Shown here in pieces: positions 15,452 to 21,482 of a stretch of DNA of 21,482 nucleotides (positions are counted from its first letter, which is position 1; the number at the start of each line of letters is the position of its first letter). Both the position numbers and the translations under genes were made by a program. The notes beneath the pieces are model-generated. The model was not told the DNA's origin and ran no database searches. It worked only from the letters and a program-made list of their open reading frames with translations. This stretch comes from Evtepia sp. (GTDB taxonomy: Bacteria; Bacillota; Clostridia; Oscillospirales; Oscillospiraceae): contig JAQSXW010000002.1 of assembly GCA_029256465.1 (NCBI GenBank), forward strand, positions 1 to 21,482. The letters are read 5' to 3'.

Positions 15452-16093
15452 TTATACCGGTTCTTTGACATCATAGTCCGCTTCCACCAAAGATAGATTT
15501 TTTCCTTCAAACAGCCAACTCATACCCTGAGTTGTCAGCTGAATGAGATACCCGCAGAAGACGATATTAATCACCGTTACAATGCCCACTGCACCGCCTA
15601 ACATCCAACCTAGAACAATAAAGAAGCCATCGCAAACGGCGCGAACATATTTCATCTGCCAATTATTTTTCTCACAAAGAGCGAAGCAAACTCCCTCATA
15701 TGGCCCACGTCCCAAGTTCGCATAGGCATAGATCCCAATTCCCATGCCGAGGAGCAAAATTCCAATTGCAGCATAGAGAATGATCAGTAGTAAACTGCCA
15801 TGAATCCTCGGAATCAAGCGGTCAAACAAATCAGTTGCCAATCCATAGAGAACAAAGTGCACTACGGTTCCGGCACGAACTTGGCTTTTGTCATAAAAAA
15901 GTGAAAAAATAATCATGAATATTGACGTCACATAGCAGGACTGCCCCAAGCTCAGTGGCAGCTTCTTACTCATTCCATCCCATAACACCGCCATGGTGAC
16001 TTGCCCTTGATCCGCTACGTCCAATAAACACATACCGAAGGCTGCAATTAGTGTTCCTACAATCAGGATCATCCATCGCTTTGTGATTCGCAT
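15452..16093 (-). CDS. YczE/YyaS/YitT-family integral membrane protein
   Basis: This 213-residue protein has about five or six hydrophobic segments and the family-typical YAYANLGRGPYEGVCFALCEKN near residues 122-143, followed by RAVCDGFFIVLGWMLGG. Proteins of the YczE/YitT group are cytoplasmic-membrane proteins of unknown transport or regulatory function. The ATG at 16093 was preferred to a GTG at 16108 because AGGTG lies 6 bases before it. It stands alone on the minus strand, upstream of the dap promoter, with no clear terminator after it. An inverted repeat GTATA-N5-TATAC (16132-16146) lies about 40 bases upstream and could be an operator. Nothing links it to lysine synthesis except position. 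Confidence 0.78.
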   Translation of the reverse strand: MRITKRWMILIVGTLIAAFGMCLLDVADQGQVTMAVLWDGMSKKLPLSLGQSCYVTSIFMIIFSLFYDKSQVRAGTVVHFVLYGLATDLFDRLIPRIHGSLLLIILYAAIGILLLGMGIGIYAYANLGRGPYEGVCFALCEKNNWQMKYVRAVCDGFFIVLGWMLGGAVGIVTVINIVFCGYLIQLTTQGMSWLFEGKNLSLVEADYDVKEPV

Positions 16094-16225
16094 GTCCAGC
16101 ACCTGCACTTTTTATCTTGTCTGATTTTATCGTATAGTCATTATACTGCATAAATAAAAAAAAGGATAGGTTGATAGGAAGTAATTTGAATGATAACCAT
16201 AAGGAAAACCATGGAACAAATCATG

Positions 16226-16432
16226 TTATGGAGGAACCACCTCAGTAACAGCTTTTTCGTTAGTATCAGCTTTTTCCTTGCAAAGATCTCTCTGCGCAGC
16301 GATTGTTCCCAATGTACTGGAAAGCTGGGATAGCACTGTAGCCAGCAATACTAAATCAGCGTTATCTTGCACCTGATTTGCAATTGCACAAGCGGCTACG
16401 CTAATTGCTATCGGTAAATTACAGCAATCCAT
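16226..16432 (-). CDS. Small cysteine-containing protein, possibly DUF6774-like
   Basis: This 68-residue protein begins MDCCNLPIAISVAACAIA, has a mostly hydrophobic first half, then a helix LLATVLSQLSSTLGTIAAQ and a charged tail with one more cysteine. From memory it resembles short Clostridia-specific proteins grouped as DUF6774, whose function is unknown; that match needs a search. The start at 16432 was chosen because GGGAGTG lies 7 bases before it; an in-frame ATG seven codons earlier has no such site. It lies in an AT-rich stretch, transcribed toward the YczE-like gene 132 bases away. No signal peptide is evident; membrane association through the first segment is possible. Confidence 0.65.
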   Translation of the reverse strand: MDCCNLPIAISVAACAIANQVQDNADLVLLATVLSQLSSTLGTIAAQRDLCKEKADTNEKAVTEVVPP

Positions 16433-16519
16433 ACAAATCACTCCCTTTATCAATCTATCTTATGTAGCTAAAAAAATTATGTACAGATTCAACCGTGTCG
16501 AAAATAATCTTAATTTAGT

Positions 16520-16547
16520 TTGACGTTCCATTCTACGGTGTTATAAT
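16520..16547 (+). promoter_or_regulatory. SigA-type promoter of the DUF805 gene
   Basis: TTGACG (16520-16525), a 16-base spacer and TATAAT (16542-16547) lie 45 bases before the DUF805 start codon. Confidence 0.75.
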
Positions 16548-16591
16548 ATGACATATAGTTATACAAATAACAACGATGGGGTGGGATCATT

Positions 16592-16951
16592 TTGAACTAC
16601 TACTTAGAAGTCTTAAAAAAGTATGCAATTTTTGATGGCCGCGCTAGAAGAAAAGAATTGTGGATGTTTTTGCTTGTGAATTTTCTTATTGGCATCGTTT
16701 TTAGCATTCTTTACGCTATTTCGGAGATGTTTTATATCTTATGGGGTATCTATTGTTTGGCAATTCTAGTTCCAAGCCTTGCAGTTGGCGTCAGAAGACT
16801 GCATGATATTGATAAAAATGGGTTGTGGATACTCCTTTCATTTATCCCGATTGCGAATATTGTACTGCTCGTTTTATACTGTATGGATGGAACACCTGGA
16901 GAAAATCGTTTCGGTCCGAATCCAAAAGAAATAGAAAACCCATTGCCATAA
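16592..16951 (+). CDS. DUF805-family membrane protein
   Basis: This 119-residue protein begins with the DUF805 hallmark KKYAIFDGRARRKELWMFLL, followed by about three to four membrane helices, the conserved VPSLAVGVRRLHDIDKNGLW between helices, and the C-terminal DGTPGENRFGPNP. All are characteristic of the family, found in many bacteria with no established function. The start is a TTG at 16592, with GATGGGGTGGG upstream; the ATG at 16576 is out of frame. It has its own promoter and a terminator directly after it, so it is a single-gene unit, surrounded by AT-rich sequence. Confidence 0.88.
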   Translation: MNYYLEVLKKYAIFDGRARRKELWMFLLVNFLIGIVFSILYAISEMFYILWGIYCLAILVPSLAVGVRRLHDIDKNGLWILLSFIPIANIVLLVLYCMDGTPGENRFGPNPKEIENPLP

Positions 16952-16952
16952 G

Positions 16953-16993
16953 AAAAGGCCAGAGGTTAGGGCATCCTACCTCTGGCCTTTTTA
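16953..16993. terminator. Bidirectional terminator between DUF805 and DUF1667 genes
   Basis: AAAAGGCCAGAGGTTAGG and CCTACCTCTGGCCTTTT form a long GC-rich stem with a single bulged T and the loop GCAT, then TTTATT. It serves the plus-strand DUF805 gene and, on the other strand, the end of the oxidoreductase operon. Confidence 0.92.
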
Positions 16994-17365
16994 TTGGGCA
17001 AATTTCGTATTTAACTTGCTATCTCCGTCCGATGTCGCGATTATGGAGACTTTATTCAGGCCCATCCCACTGATGAGAACCTGGCCAATCTGGATTGGCA
17101 GGTCTACTTCAAAAGATTTTAGCTTCTGAACTAGCTCAGAAAGTTCCGCTTTTTTCACTGGCCTGTCGCTTCTCACACTCAGCAGTTCCCTTCTGTTCCT
17201 GACCCTTACTGTCGTGGTCAGCACTCTCTCAGGATCTGTCAACTCTTTTTGAGCAAACTCCTGCCCCTTCGTGCATAGGTTTCCACTGACTTTGATCTCG
17301 GTACCCTCTGCTACTGTCTCAAGCAGACAGCTATTCGGACAAAGAAAGCATATCATTTCATTCAT
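16991..17365 (-). CDS. DUF1667 protein, small cysteine-rich oxidoreductase partner
   Basis: This 124-residue protein has a CxxCxxxC motif at the start (ICFLCPNSC) and a fourth cysteine in NLCTKGQEFA, which together could hold a metal or iron-sulfur site. The rest, including the DPERVLTTTVRV stretch, is typical of DUF1667 (COG3862). The family is known as a companion of GlpA-like and FAD-dependent oxidoreductases in anaerobes; its exact role is unknown. It is the last gene of the trio and overlaps the previous stop by 8 bases. The ATG at 17365 was preferred to the TTG just before it; an internal ATG at 17356 is another option. Confidence 0.85.
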   Translation of the reverse strand: MNEMICFLCPNSCLLETVAEGTEIKVSGNLCTKGQEFAQKELTDPERVLTTTVRVRNRRELLSVRSDRPVKKAELSELVQKLKSFEVDLPIQIGQVLISGMGLNKVSIIATSDGDSKLNTKFAQ

Positions 17366-18602
17366 CAATTAGCTCAACCTCGATCTCAATTGCCCCATCA
17401 GGAACAACTCCTGCATCAATCCTTATCATTTCGGCTGGGTTTGTCCTTTGATAGAATTTCTGTGCCAAAACAGTTTCTCCCGCTATAACCCGCAAACGCT
17501 TGTTGGTACCGGGCGCTTCAGGGCGCAGGGACAGTGTAAGTTTCTCTCCGCACAACGCATATTGTGGAGTTATCCCTCGTATACCTCCAAGTGCCTGAAT
17601 TCGTACGGGTTTTACCAAGGGCCTCCTCCCGGATGCGAAAGCTGCTGCCTGCTTCCCAGCTAAGGCACCTTCCTCCGACACATAATCGACTAGGTCATGG
17701 ACATGAAGGGAGTTGCCGCAAGCAAATATTCCTGGAACGGAGGTCTCCAACCTGCTACTCACGCGGCAGCCTAGTGTTCCCGGCTCCATTTCGATCCCGC
17801 AATCCTTTGCAAGTTCGTTTTCCGGGATGAGCCCCACGGAGAGCACAAGGGTGTCACAATCTAATGTATAATCTGTCCCTGGGATAAAGGAACCATTCCG
17901 ATCAACGGTAGCGACAACGATCTGTTCAACATGCTTTGCCCCGCGAATCTCCCTAAGCGTCTGATTTAGGTGCAGAGGAATTCCAAAGTCCTCCAGACAT
18001 TGGCACCGGTTACGTGGCAGGCCACTGCAATATGGTTGTTTTTCAAGCACGCAGAGAACTTTGATTCCCTCCAATGTGAGCCTACGCGCCATGATCATTC
18101 CAATATCACCGGAGCCGAGAATCACTGCCGTGGTACCGATCTTAATATTTTGTATGTTCATGAGATGCTGAGCAACTCCGGCAGTGTAAATTCCCGCTGG
18201 CCTCGTTCCGGGAATTGCCAAGGCCCCGCGTGTTCGTTCCCTGCAACCGGTTGCAAGAATCACAGCACCCGCTCGAATGGCAATCACCCCTTCCCTCGTC
18301 ACACAGATGATTTCCCGCTTTGCAGTTAGTTTGATCACCATAGCACCTAGAAGAACAGAAACTTTACTTTTTTTTATAAAATCCTGAAAACGGCCAGCGT
18401 ATTCTGGCCCTGTTAGCAGCTCTTGAAACCTCAAAAGACCAAACCCATCATGGATACACTGGTTTAGGATGCCCCCCAGCTTCGTGTTGCGTTCAATCAT
18501 CAGCACATTACAGTTTTCTCCTGCTGCTAAAGCCGCTGCCATACCGGCAGGTCCCCCGCCTATAATGACAACAGAATACTCCAATTTTTTTAATCCAGTC
18601 AT
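17358..18602 (-). CDS. FAD/NAD(P)-dependent oxidoreductase of the GlpA-DUF1667 cluster
   Basis: This 414-residue flavoprotein of the pyridine-nucleotide-disulfide fold has an FAD motif VVIIGGGPAGMAAALAAG (11-28), the ATG region VILATGCRERTRGA, a second Rossmann motif VILGSGDIGMIMARRL (160-175) for NAD(P), and GIFACGNSLHVHDLVDYV before the last FAD contact. The residues ILNQCIHDGFG are characteristic of this subgroup. No redox-active CxxC as in thioredoxin reductase is seen. It overlaps the upstream dehydrogenase by 4 bases (ATGA) and the downstream DUF1667 gene by 8, so the three proteins are likely made together and form a complex. A role in moving electrons between NAD(P)H and the dehydrogenase partner is an inference. 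Confidence 0.88.
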   Translation of the reverse strand: MTGLKKLEYSVVIIGGGPAGMAAALAAGENCNVLMIERNTKLGGILNQCIHDGFGLLRFQELLTGPEYAGRFQDFIKKSKVSVLLGAMVIKLTAKREIICVTREGVIAIRAGAVILATGCRERTRGALAIPGTRPAGIYTAGVAQHLMNIQNIKIGTTAVILGSGDIGMIMARRLTLEGIKVLCVLEKQPYCSGLPRNRCQCLEDFGIPLHLNQTLREIRGAKHVEQIVVATVDRNGSFIPGTDYTLDCDTLVLSVGLIPENELAKDCGIEMEPGTLGCRVSSRLETSVPGIFACGNSLHVHDLVDYVSEEGALAGKQAAAFASGRRPLVKPVRIQALGGIRGITPQYALCGEKLTLSLRPEAPGTNKRLRVIAGETVLAQKFYQRTNPAEMIRIDAGVVPDGAIEIEVELIDE

Positions 18603-20050
18603 TTTACTTTACCCTTAAACGGACTGTCTCCTTTATCACGAAATATGATGTCCTCAGGTTTCAACCCATCATCCTGCATCATATTGACAATTCTGGTAAA
18701 ACAATACCCGCCGTTGCACCTTCCCATGGTAGCTCTGACACGGTTTTTTATACCGATAATGCTTCTGACACCCAATGGATTGTCCAACGCTTGCAGGATC
18801 TCAGCCTTTGTGATTCTTTCGCAACGGCAAACGATTTCTCCGTAGTCAGGATTCGTTTCCACAAGGCAATGCAATTCCTCTGGAGTAAGATATCGCGTGA
18901 TCGGATATCCCCTGTATTCTGGCTCATAATCCGACTTTTCGAGAAGGGGGATCTTTTCCCTAACCAATTTGCAAATTAGGCGTGCAATTGGCATCGATGC
19001 GGTCAGCCCTGGCGATTCAATTCCAATGAGATGAATAAGCCCCGGCACAAGTTTACTTTCCTCAATGATAAAATCTCCGAAATTTGACTCACCCTTTGCT
19101 ATCAGCTTCGGGCGGATCCCCGTATAGGTGCCGATGATCATTCCTCGGTTTAAGGAGGGCAGTAGCTGTATCGCCTCATTAAACAATTGATCCAGCACCT
19201 CCGGGGTTGAGGCATATTCCTCCTTACTGTCCACATACTCAGCACTCGGTCCAATCAGGACGTTTCCATCCATAGTTGTGGTAAGGTGGACTCCAAGGCC
19301 TCCAACCCCCTTGTGCGGTGCAGGATAAATCGGAATTGGTGCAAATTGCGAAGCATCCTTGTCCAAAACGAAATATTGGCCTCGACAGGGATAAATATGA
19401 TATCTCTCATCCCCTGCCATGGCAGATATCTGATCCGCGTACAGGCCGGCAGAATTGATTAGAATGTTGCAGGAAAAATCCTCGCCTCCACTGCTGACGG
19501 AAAAGCCTCCATCTTCCTTGCTAATCCGCGTAACCTCGTGCGAAAGATAAAAATCCACGCCATTGGCAAGGGCCGACTCCGCAAGATGGATTGTATAAAG
19601 AAATGGATTAAAAACCCCCGTGTTGGAGGAATACATCGCCCCAATTCCCCCAATATTAGCAATCAATTGCTTCATCCTATCGGTATTTAAGAGTTCAAGT
19701 CCGACGCAGCCGTTTTTTCTGCCATTTTCCATTAGACCATTTAAGGTATTCATATCCTCACAGTCAAAAGCAACCACTAATTTACCCGACTTCCTATAGG
19801 GCACATTCAATGTTCGGCAAAGAGTCTCAAAACCTTGATTGCCCTCAACACATAGTCTTGCCATGAGAGAACCTGGACTATTGTTAAAGCCTGCATGCAC
19901 AACCGCGCTATTCTTTCCGCTGGTCCCCATGCAAACATCCGGATTTCGTTCTAATAGTGCAATGCTGATGTCAAAACGTGCCAGCGAATAAGCGATCGCA
20001 CAACCCACCGCGCCACCGCCAACAATGATGATATCGTATCTTTTATGCAT
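18599..20050 (-). CDS. GlpA/LhgO-like FAD-dependent dehydrogenase with BFD-type [2Fe-2S] domain
   Basis: This 483-residue flavoprotein has a DAO-fold N-terminal part with the FAD motif IIIVGGGAVGCAIAYSL (7-23), E34 at the end of the second strand, and a C-terminal GxxSPGLTAS. The BFD-like module follows, with cysteines C408, C410, C445 and C450 (IVCRCERI and GRCNGGYC) for a [2Fe-2S] cluster. Such proteins are usually annotated glycerol-3-phosphate dehydrogenase. The segment SAVVHAGFNNSPGSLMARLC also resembles L-2-hydroxyglutarate dehydrogenases, so the substrate is open. No glpK or glpF is in the window. The start has AGGAT upstream and a good promoter about 50 bases before it. It is the first gene of a tightly overlapping three-gene operon. 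Confidence 0.88.
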   Translation of the reverse strand: MHKRYDIIIVGGGAVGCAIAYSLARFDISIALLERNPDVCMGTSGKNSAVVHAGFNNSPGSLMARLCVEGNQGFETLCRTLNVPYRKSGKLVVAFDCEDMNTLNGLMENGRKNGCVGLELLNTDRMKQLIANIGGIGAMYSSNTGVFNPFLYTIHLAESALANGVDFYLSHEVTRISKEDGGFSVSSGGEDFSCNILINSAGLYADQISAMAGDERYHIYPCRGQYFVLDKDASQFAPIPIYPAPHKGVGGLGVHLTTTMDGNVLIGPSAEYVDSKEEYASTPEVLDQLFNEAIQLLPSLNRGMIIGTYTGIRPKLIAKGESNFGDFIIEESKLVPGLIHLIGIESPGLTASMPIARLICKLVREKIPLLEKSDYEPEYRGYPITRYLTPEELHCLVETNPDYGEIVCRCERITKAEILQALDNPLGVRSIIGIKNRVRATMGRCNGGYCFTRIVNMMQDDGLKPEDIIFRDKGDSPFKGKVK

Positions 20051-20101
20051 TGTATCAATCCTACTAAATTATGTAAATTCCATTCTTCCGTTATCTAGCC
20101 T

Positions 20102-20130
20102 ATTATATCACTGAACTGTGTCCTGAACAA
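20102..20130 (-). promoter_or_regulatory. SigA-type promoter of the oxidoreductase trio
   Basis: On the minus strand TTGTTC (20130-20125), a 17-base spacer and a perfect TATAAT (20107-20102) lie about 50 bases upstream of the dehydrogenase ATG. Confidence 0.75.
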
Positions 20131-20260
20131 ACTCAATTTTCCAATGAGTAAACAAATATCCATGACGCATATTTCTTAGCCGGATTGTCATTTTAAAAAA
20201 ATGTTTCATATAATGTAATGGTTCGATGTGGCACAGAAATACTATGGCAAGTGCTTTCAT

Positions 20261-20305
20261 AAGGAAAACTCCTCCTTGGATCATTTCCTTGGAGGAGTTT
20301 TCCTT
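20261..20305 (-). terminator. Perfect 15-bp hairpin, likely terminator of the 37-aa peptide gene
   Basis: AAGGAAAACTCCTCC (20261-20275) and GGAGGAGTTTTCCTT (20291-20305) are exact reverse complements around a 15-base loop. It starts 11 bases past the stop of the small minus-strand ORF and separates it from the oxidoreductase promoter. The outer part is A/T-rich but there is no clean T run after it, so an RNA-stabilising or regulatory hairpin is also possible. Confidence 0.6.
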
Positions 20306-20316
20306 TAACCAAATGG

Positions 20317-20430
20317 TTAATATATTTCATCAAAAAAGTTAAAACTATCTACTTTATCAAAGCCCGGAAGTATTTCAGGGTTATGCGAATGATCTATATT
20401 TTCCATATGATTATTCTTATTATCAAACAT
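20317..20430 (-). CDS. 37-residue peptide of unknown function
   Basis: This short ORF starts with ATG at 20430, only 5 bases after a very strong GAGGGGGTG ribosome binding site, and ends with TAA followed by the perfect hairpin. The peptide starts MFDNKNNHMENIDHSHNPEI and ends LPGFDKVDSFNFFDEIY. It is acidic and aromatic, without cysteine, signal peptide or membrane segment. I do not recognise it. It could be a RiPP or signalling precursor, a small stress or sporulation protein, or a chance ORF. No modification enzyme or transporter is next to it. Coding is supported mainly by the ribosome binding site and the downstream hairpin. Confidence 0.5.
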   Translation of the reverse strand: MFDNKNNHMENIDHSHNPEILPGFDKVDSFNFFDEIY

Positions 20431-20598
20431 TTTTTCACCCCCTCAAAACTATTATCTATGAATTTTGATCACATATACAGCTAATAGTAGGTAGAAAATG
20501 AAAAAAGTTGCCTGGTGCTTATCATTGACTAACCTCTGACCAGTATCTTGGTTCATTTTTTTAAACCCTCGAATGGTTAATGTTCAAATAGTTTCCTA
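20431..20598. other. AT-rich stretch without recognisable gene
   Basis: Apart from the leader of the 37-aa peptide, I see no convincing ORF, RNA or promoter here. A 13-codon ORF beginning MKKVAW on the plus strand (about 20499) lacks a good ribosome binding site. The sequence ATGGTTAA occurs near 20313, 20573 and 20655, but this looks like chance in AT-rich DNA. Confidence 0.4.
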
Positions 20599-20648
20599 TG
20601 ATGACCCGTCGGACATTTGAACTCCCGACACTAACCGTCGTAAGCAGG
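20599..20648 (-). pseudogene. Degenerate 3' half of a tRNA-Lys (second copy of 21156-21205)
   Basis: The 35 bases at 20597-20631 match 21154-21188, the T arm and acceptor 3' strand of the intact tRNA-Lys, at 31 of 35 positions with no gap, 557 bases apart. The next 17 bases keep the exact length of the anticodon arm and end in the same GCAGG. The T stem has lost two pairs, CCA has become TCA, and the 5' half of the tRNA is absent, so it cannot fold as a tRNA. It may be an attachment-site scar or a decayed duplicate. Confidence 0.65.
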
Positions 20649-20676
20649 AATATATATGGTTAAGGAGGCGAGACCC

Positions 20677-21078
20677 TTGATTTCGTGTAAAAACAGTGAA
20701 ATCTATAGACCTGGTGAAAAGGTTAGTTCATTGGTCAACCGCCCGCCCAGCATACAAGTAGGAACCATTGGTAAAATCTTAAGTCGTTGGGTAGGAACAC
20801 TATATGCAGTCAAAATGCCAAACGGTGATCTTTTCAGATGGCTAGACAGTGGGGATTTATTCCCAGTTGACTCAAGTCAGCCTATCCTTAGAGTTGGAGA
20901 TTTGGCTATATTGAACATTAGTGGACACAAGCATCAACACTTTTATCACCCACAATTAGAAAGTGGAGTTGTTGTGAAAATAATAAAAATAGTAGAAACT
21001 GACTTTTATGAAGTTGAATTTGACGGGATAGGAGTCCTAGCTTGGTTTACCGGATTTGAACTTTCAACCGTCTTTTAA
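20677..21078 (+). CDS. Unrecognised protein with two SH3-like repeats
   Basis: This protein of about 133 residues is built of two similar beta-rich units, roughly residues 10-66 (YRPGEKVSS to SGDLFPV) and 72-131 (LRVGDLAILN to FELSTV). Each has the pattern hydrophobic-x-x-G-x-x, then G-x-x-x-KI, a Y-x-V strand, a W and a closing LxxV. This looks like a tandem SH3/KOW-type barrel. I cannot name a family; similar small proteins occur in Clostridia as hypotheticals. The open frame begins at an ATG at 20656, but AAGGAGG lies inside it, 8 bases before a TTG at 20677, so TTG is the better start. It is flanked by the tRNA-Lys fragment and the intact tRNA-Lys and is AT-rich. No enzymatic motif is seen. 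Confidence 0.7.
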   Translation: MISCKNSEIYRPGEKVSSLVNRPPSIQVGTIGKILSRWVGTLYAVKMPNGDLFRWLDSGDLFPVDSSQPILRVGDLAILNISGHKHQHFYHPQLESGVVVKIIKIVETDFYEVEFDGIGVLAWFTGFELSTVF

Positions 21079-21114
21079 AATATATAGCCTCCTTGGCTTC
21101 AGTTTTGGTGGAGT

Positions 21115-21151
21115 AAGAAAAACCCCTTGAGGCATTGCGCCTCAAGGGGTT
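21115..21151 (-). terminator. Terminator of the tRNA cluster
   Basis: AACCCCTTGAGGC and GCCTCAAGGGGTT form a perfect 13-bp stem around a 5-base loop. On the minus strand it is followed by TTTCTTACT, ending the transcript 5 bases past the tRNA-Lys CCA. It may also stop plus-strand transcription from the SH3-like gene. Confidence 0.9.
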
Positions 21152-21155
21152 ACTA

Positions 21156-21231
21156 TGGTGACCCGTCGGAGATTCGAACTCCGGACACCCTGCTTAAAAG
21201 GCAGGTGCTCTGCCGACTGAGCTAACGGGTC
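21156..21231 (-). tRNA. tRNA-Lys(TTT)
   Basis: The 76-base gene has acceptor GACCCGT/ACGGGTC, D arm with GCTC-AGTCGGCAG-AGC, anticodon arm CCTGC-CTTTTAA-GCAGG with anticodon TTT, T arm CGGAG-TTCGAAT-CTCCG, discriminator A and an encoded CCA. All stems pair. It is the last gene of a His-Gln-Lys cluster. Confidence 0.97.
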
Positions 21232-21263
21232 ATATGAAAGCAAACGTTACGTTTGAAGAAAAC

Positions 21264-21338
21264 TGGCTGGGATGGTTGGACTCGAACCAACGGATGCGGG
21301 AGTCAAAGTCCCGTGCCTTACCACTTGGCTACACCCCA
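21264..21338 (-). tRNA. tRNA-Gln(TTG)
   Basis: The 75-base gene has acceptor TGGGGTG/CATCCCA (one G-U), anticodon arm CGGGA-CTTTGAC-TCCCG with anticodon TTG, T arm GTTGG-TTCGAGT-CCAAC, discriminator G and an encoded CCA. Confidence 0.96.
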
Positions 21339-21361
21339 TCAAAACGAATTCTCTTGAGAAA

Positions 21362-21391
21362 GAGAGCCGAAACCGTGATGCTCCGGCTCTC
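21362..21391 (-). other. Hairpin between tRNA-His and tRNA-Gln
   Basis: GAGAGCCG (21362-21369) and CGGCTCTC (21384-21391) form a perfect 8-bp stem with a 14-base loop in the tRNA spacer. On the minus strand it is followed by TTTCTC. It may be a processing stem or a weak attenuator. Confidence 0.45.
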
Positions 21392-21407
21392 CCTCACCTG
21401 AGACATT

Positions 21408-21482
21408 TGGGGTGGGTAAAGGGACTCGAACCCTCGACACCCGGAACCACAATCCGGTACTCTAACCAACTGAGCTATACCC
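21408..21482 (-). tRNA. tRNA-His(GTG), 5' end cut by the window
   Basis: The anticodon arm CCGGA-TTGTGGT-TCCGG carries anticodon GTG. The 3' side reads TACCCAC, then C73 and an encoded CCA, as expected for tRNA-His with its extra 5' G. About three 5' bases lie beyond the edge. Confidence 0.94.

Noticed and set aside
20499..20540. 13-codon plus-strand ORF starting MKKVAW
   Set aside because: Very short, no convincing ribosome binding site or downstream structure.
1..21482. CRISPR array, transposase, integrase or phage structural genes
   Set aside because: No regularly spaced repeats and no recognisable mobile-element proteins were found; only the tRNA-Lys fragment hints at past integration.

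Overview
The window looks like a chromosomal segment of a low-to-mid GC, anaerobic, Gram-positive member of the Clostridia, probably near the Oscillospirales. Evidence for this is the lysine (L-box) riboswitch, meso-DAP dehydrogenase, an OmpR-type regulator with a GerMN lipoprotein, a DacF-like carboxypeptidase, strong GGAGG ribosome binding sites, and a trio of FAD oxidoreductase, FAD oxidoreductase and DUF1667 protein. The genus cannot be fixed from this sequence. Most of the window is dense, ordinary housekeeping sequence. Two visibly AT-richer patches, about 16.1-16.9 kb and 20.05-21.1 kb, hold small or unrecognised genes.

Layout. 1-220: tail of an unknown plus-strand gene and its terminator. 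225-2451 (minus): O-acetylhomoserine sulfhydrylase followed by a DMT-family exporter. 2549-6002 (minus): one operon in the order ComEA-like protein, response regulator, histidine kinase, GerMN lipoprotein. 6158-10938 (plus): D-Ala-D-Ala carboxypeptidase, sirtuin deacetylase, class II fumarase and malic enzyme, ending at a 23-bp-stem terminator shared with the convergent operon. 11032-15352 (minus): a complete lysine-branch operon dapA-dapB-ddh-lysA behind a TTGACA/TATAGT promoter and a lysine riboswitch with its terminator. 15452-16432 (minus): YczE/YitT-type membrane protein and a 68-aa small protein. 16592-16951 (plus): DUF805 membrane protein with its own promoter and terminator. 16991-20130 (minus): three overlapping genes for a GlpA/LhgO-like dehydrogenase with a [2Fe-2S] module, a pyridine-nucleotide/FAD oxidoreductase and a DUF1667 protein. 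20261-21151: small-gene region with a 37-aa peptide ORF, a degenerate copy of the 3' half of tRNA-Lys and a two-repeat SH3-like protein. 21156-21482 (minus): tRNA-His, tRNA-Gln and tRNA-Lys, with a terminator.

How the genes work together. The dap operon converts aspartate semialdehyde and pyruvate to meso-DAP by the one-step dehydrogenase route, then to lysine, and free lysine shuts it off by premature termination. Fumarase and malic enzyme together can take fumarate to malate to pyruvate, CO2 and NAD(P)H. The two-component operon with its GerMN lipoprotein resembles actinobacterial MtrA-MtrB-LpqB in gene order. The oxidoreductase trio probably passes electrons from an alpha-hydroxy-acid or glycerol-3-phosphate substrate to an unknown acceptor. 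The spots most worth a second look are the tRNA-Lys fragment flanking the SH3-like gene, the 37-aa peptide, and the kinase/GerMN operon.
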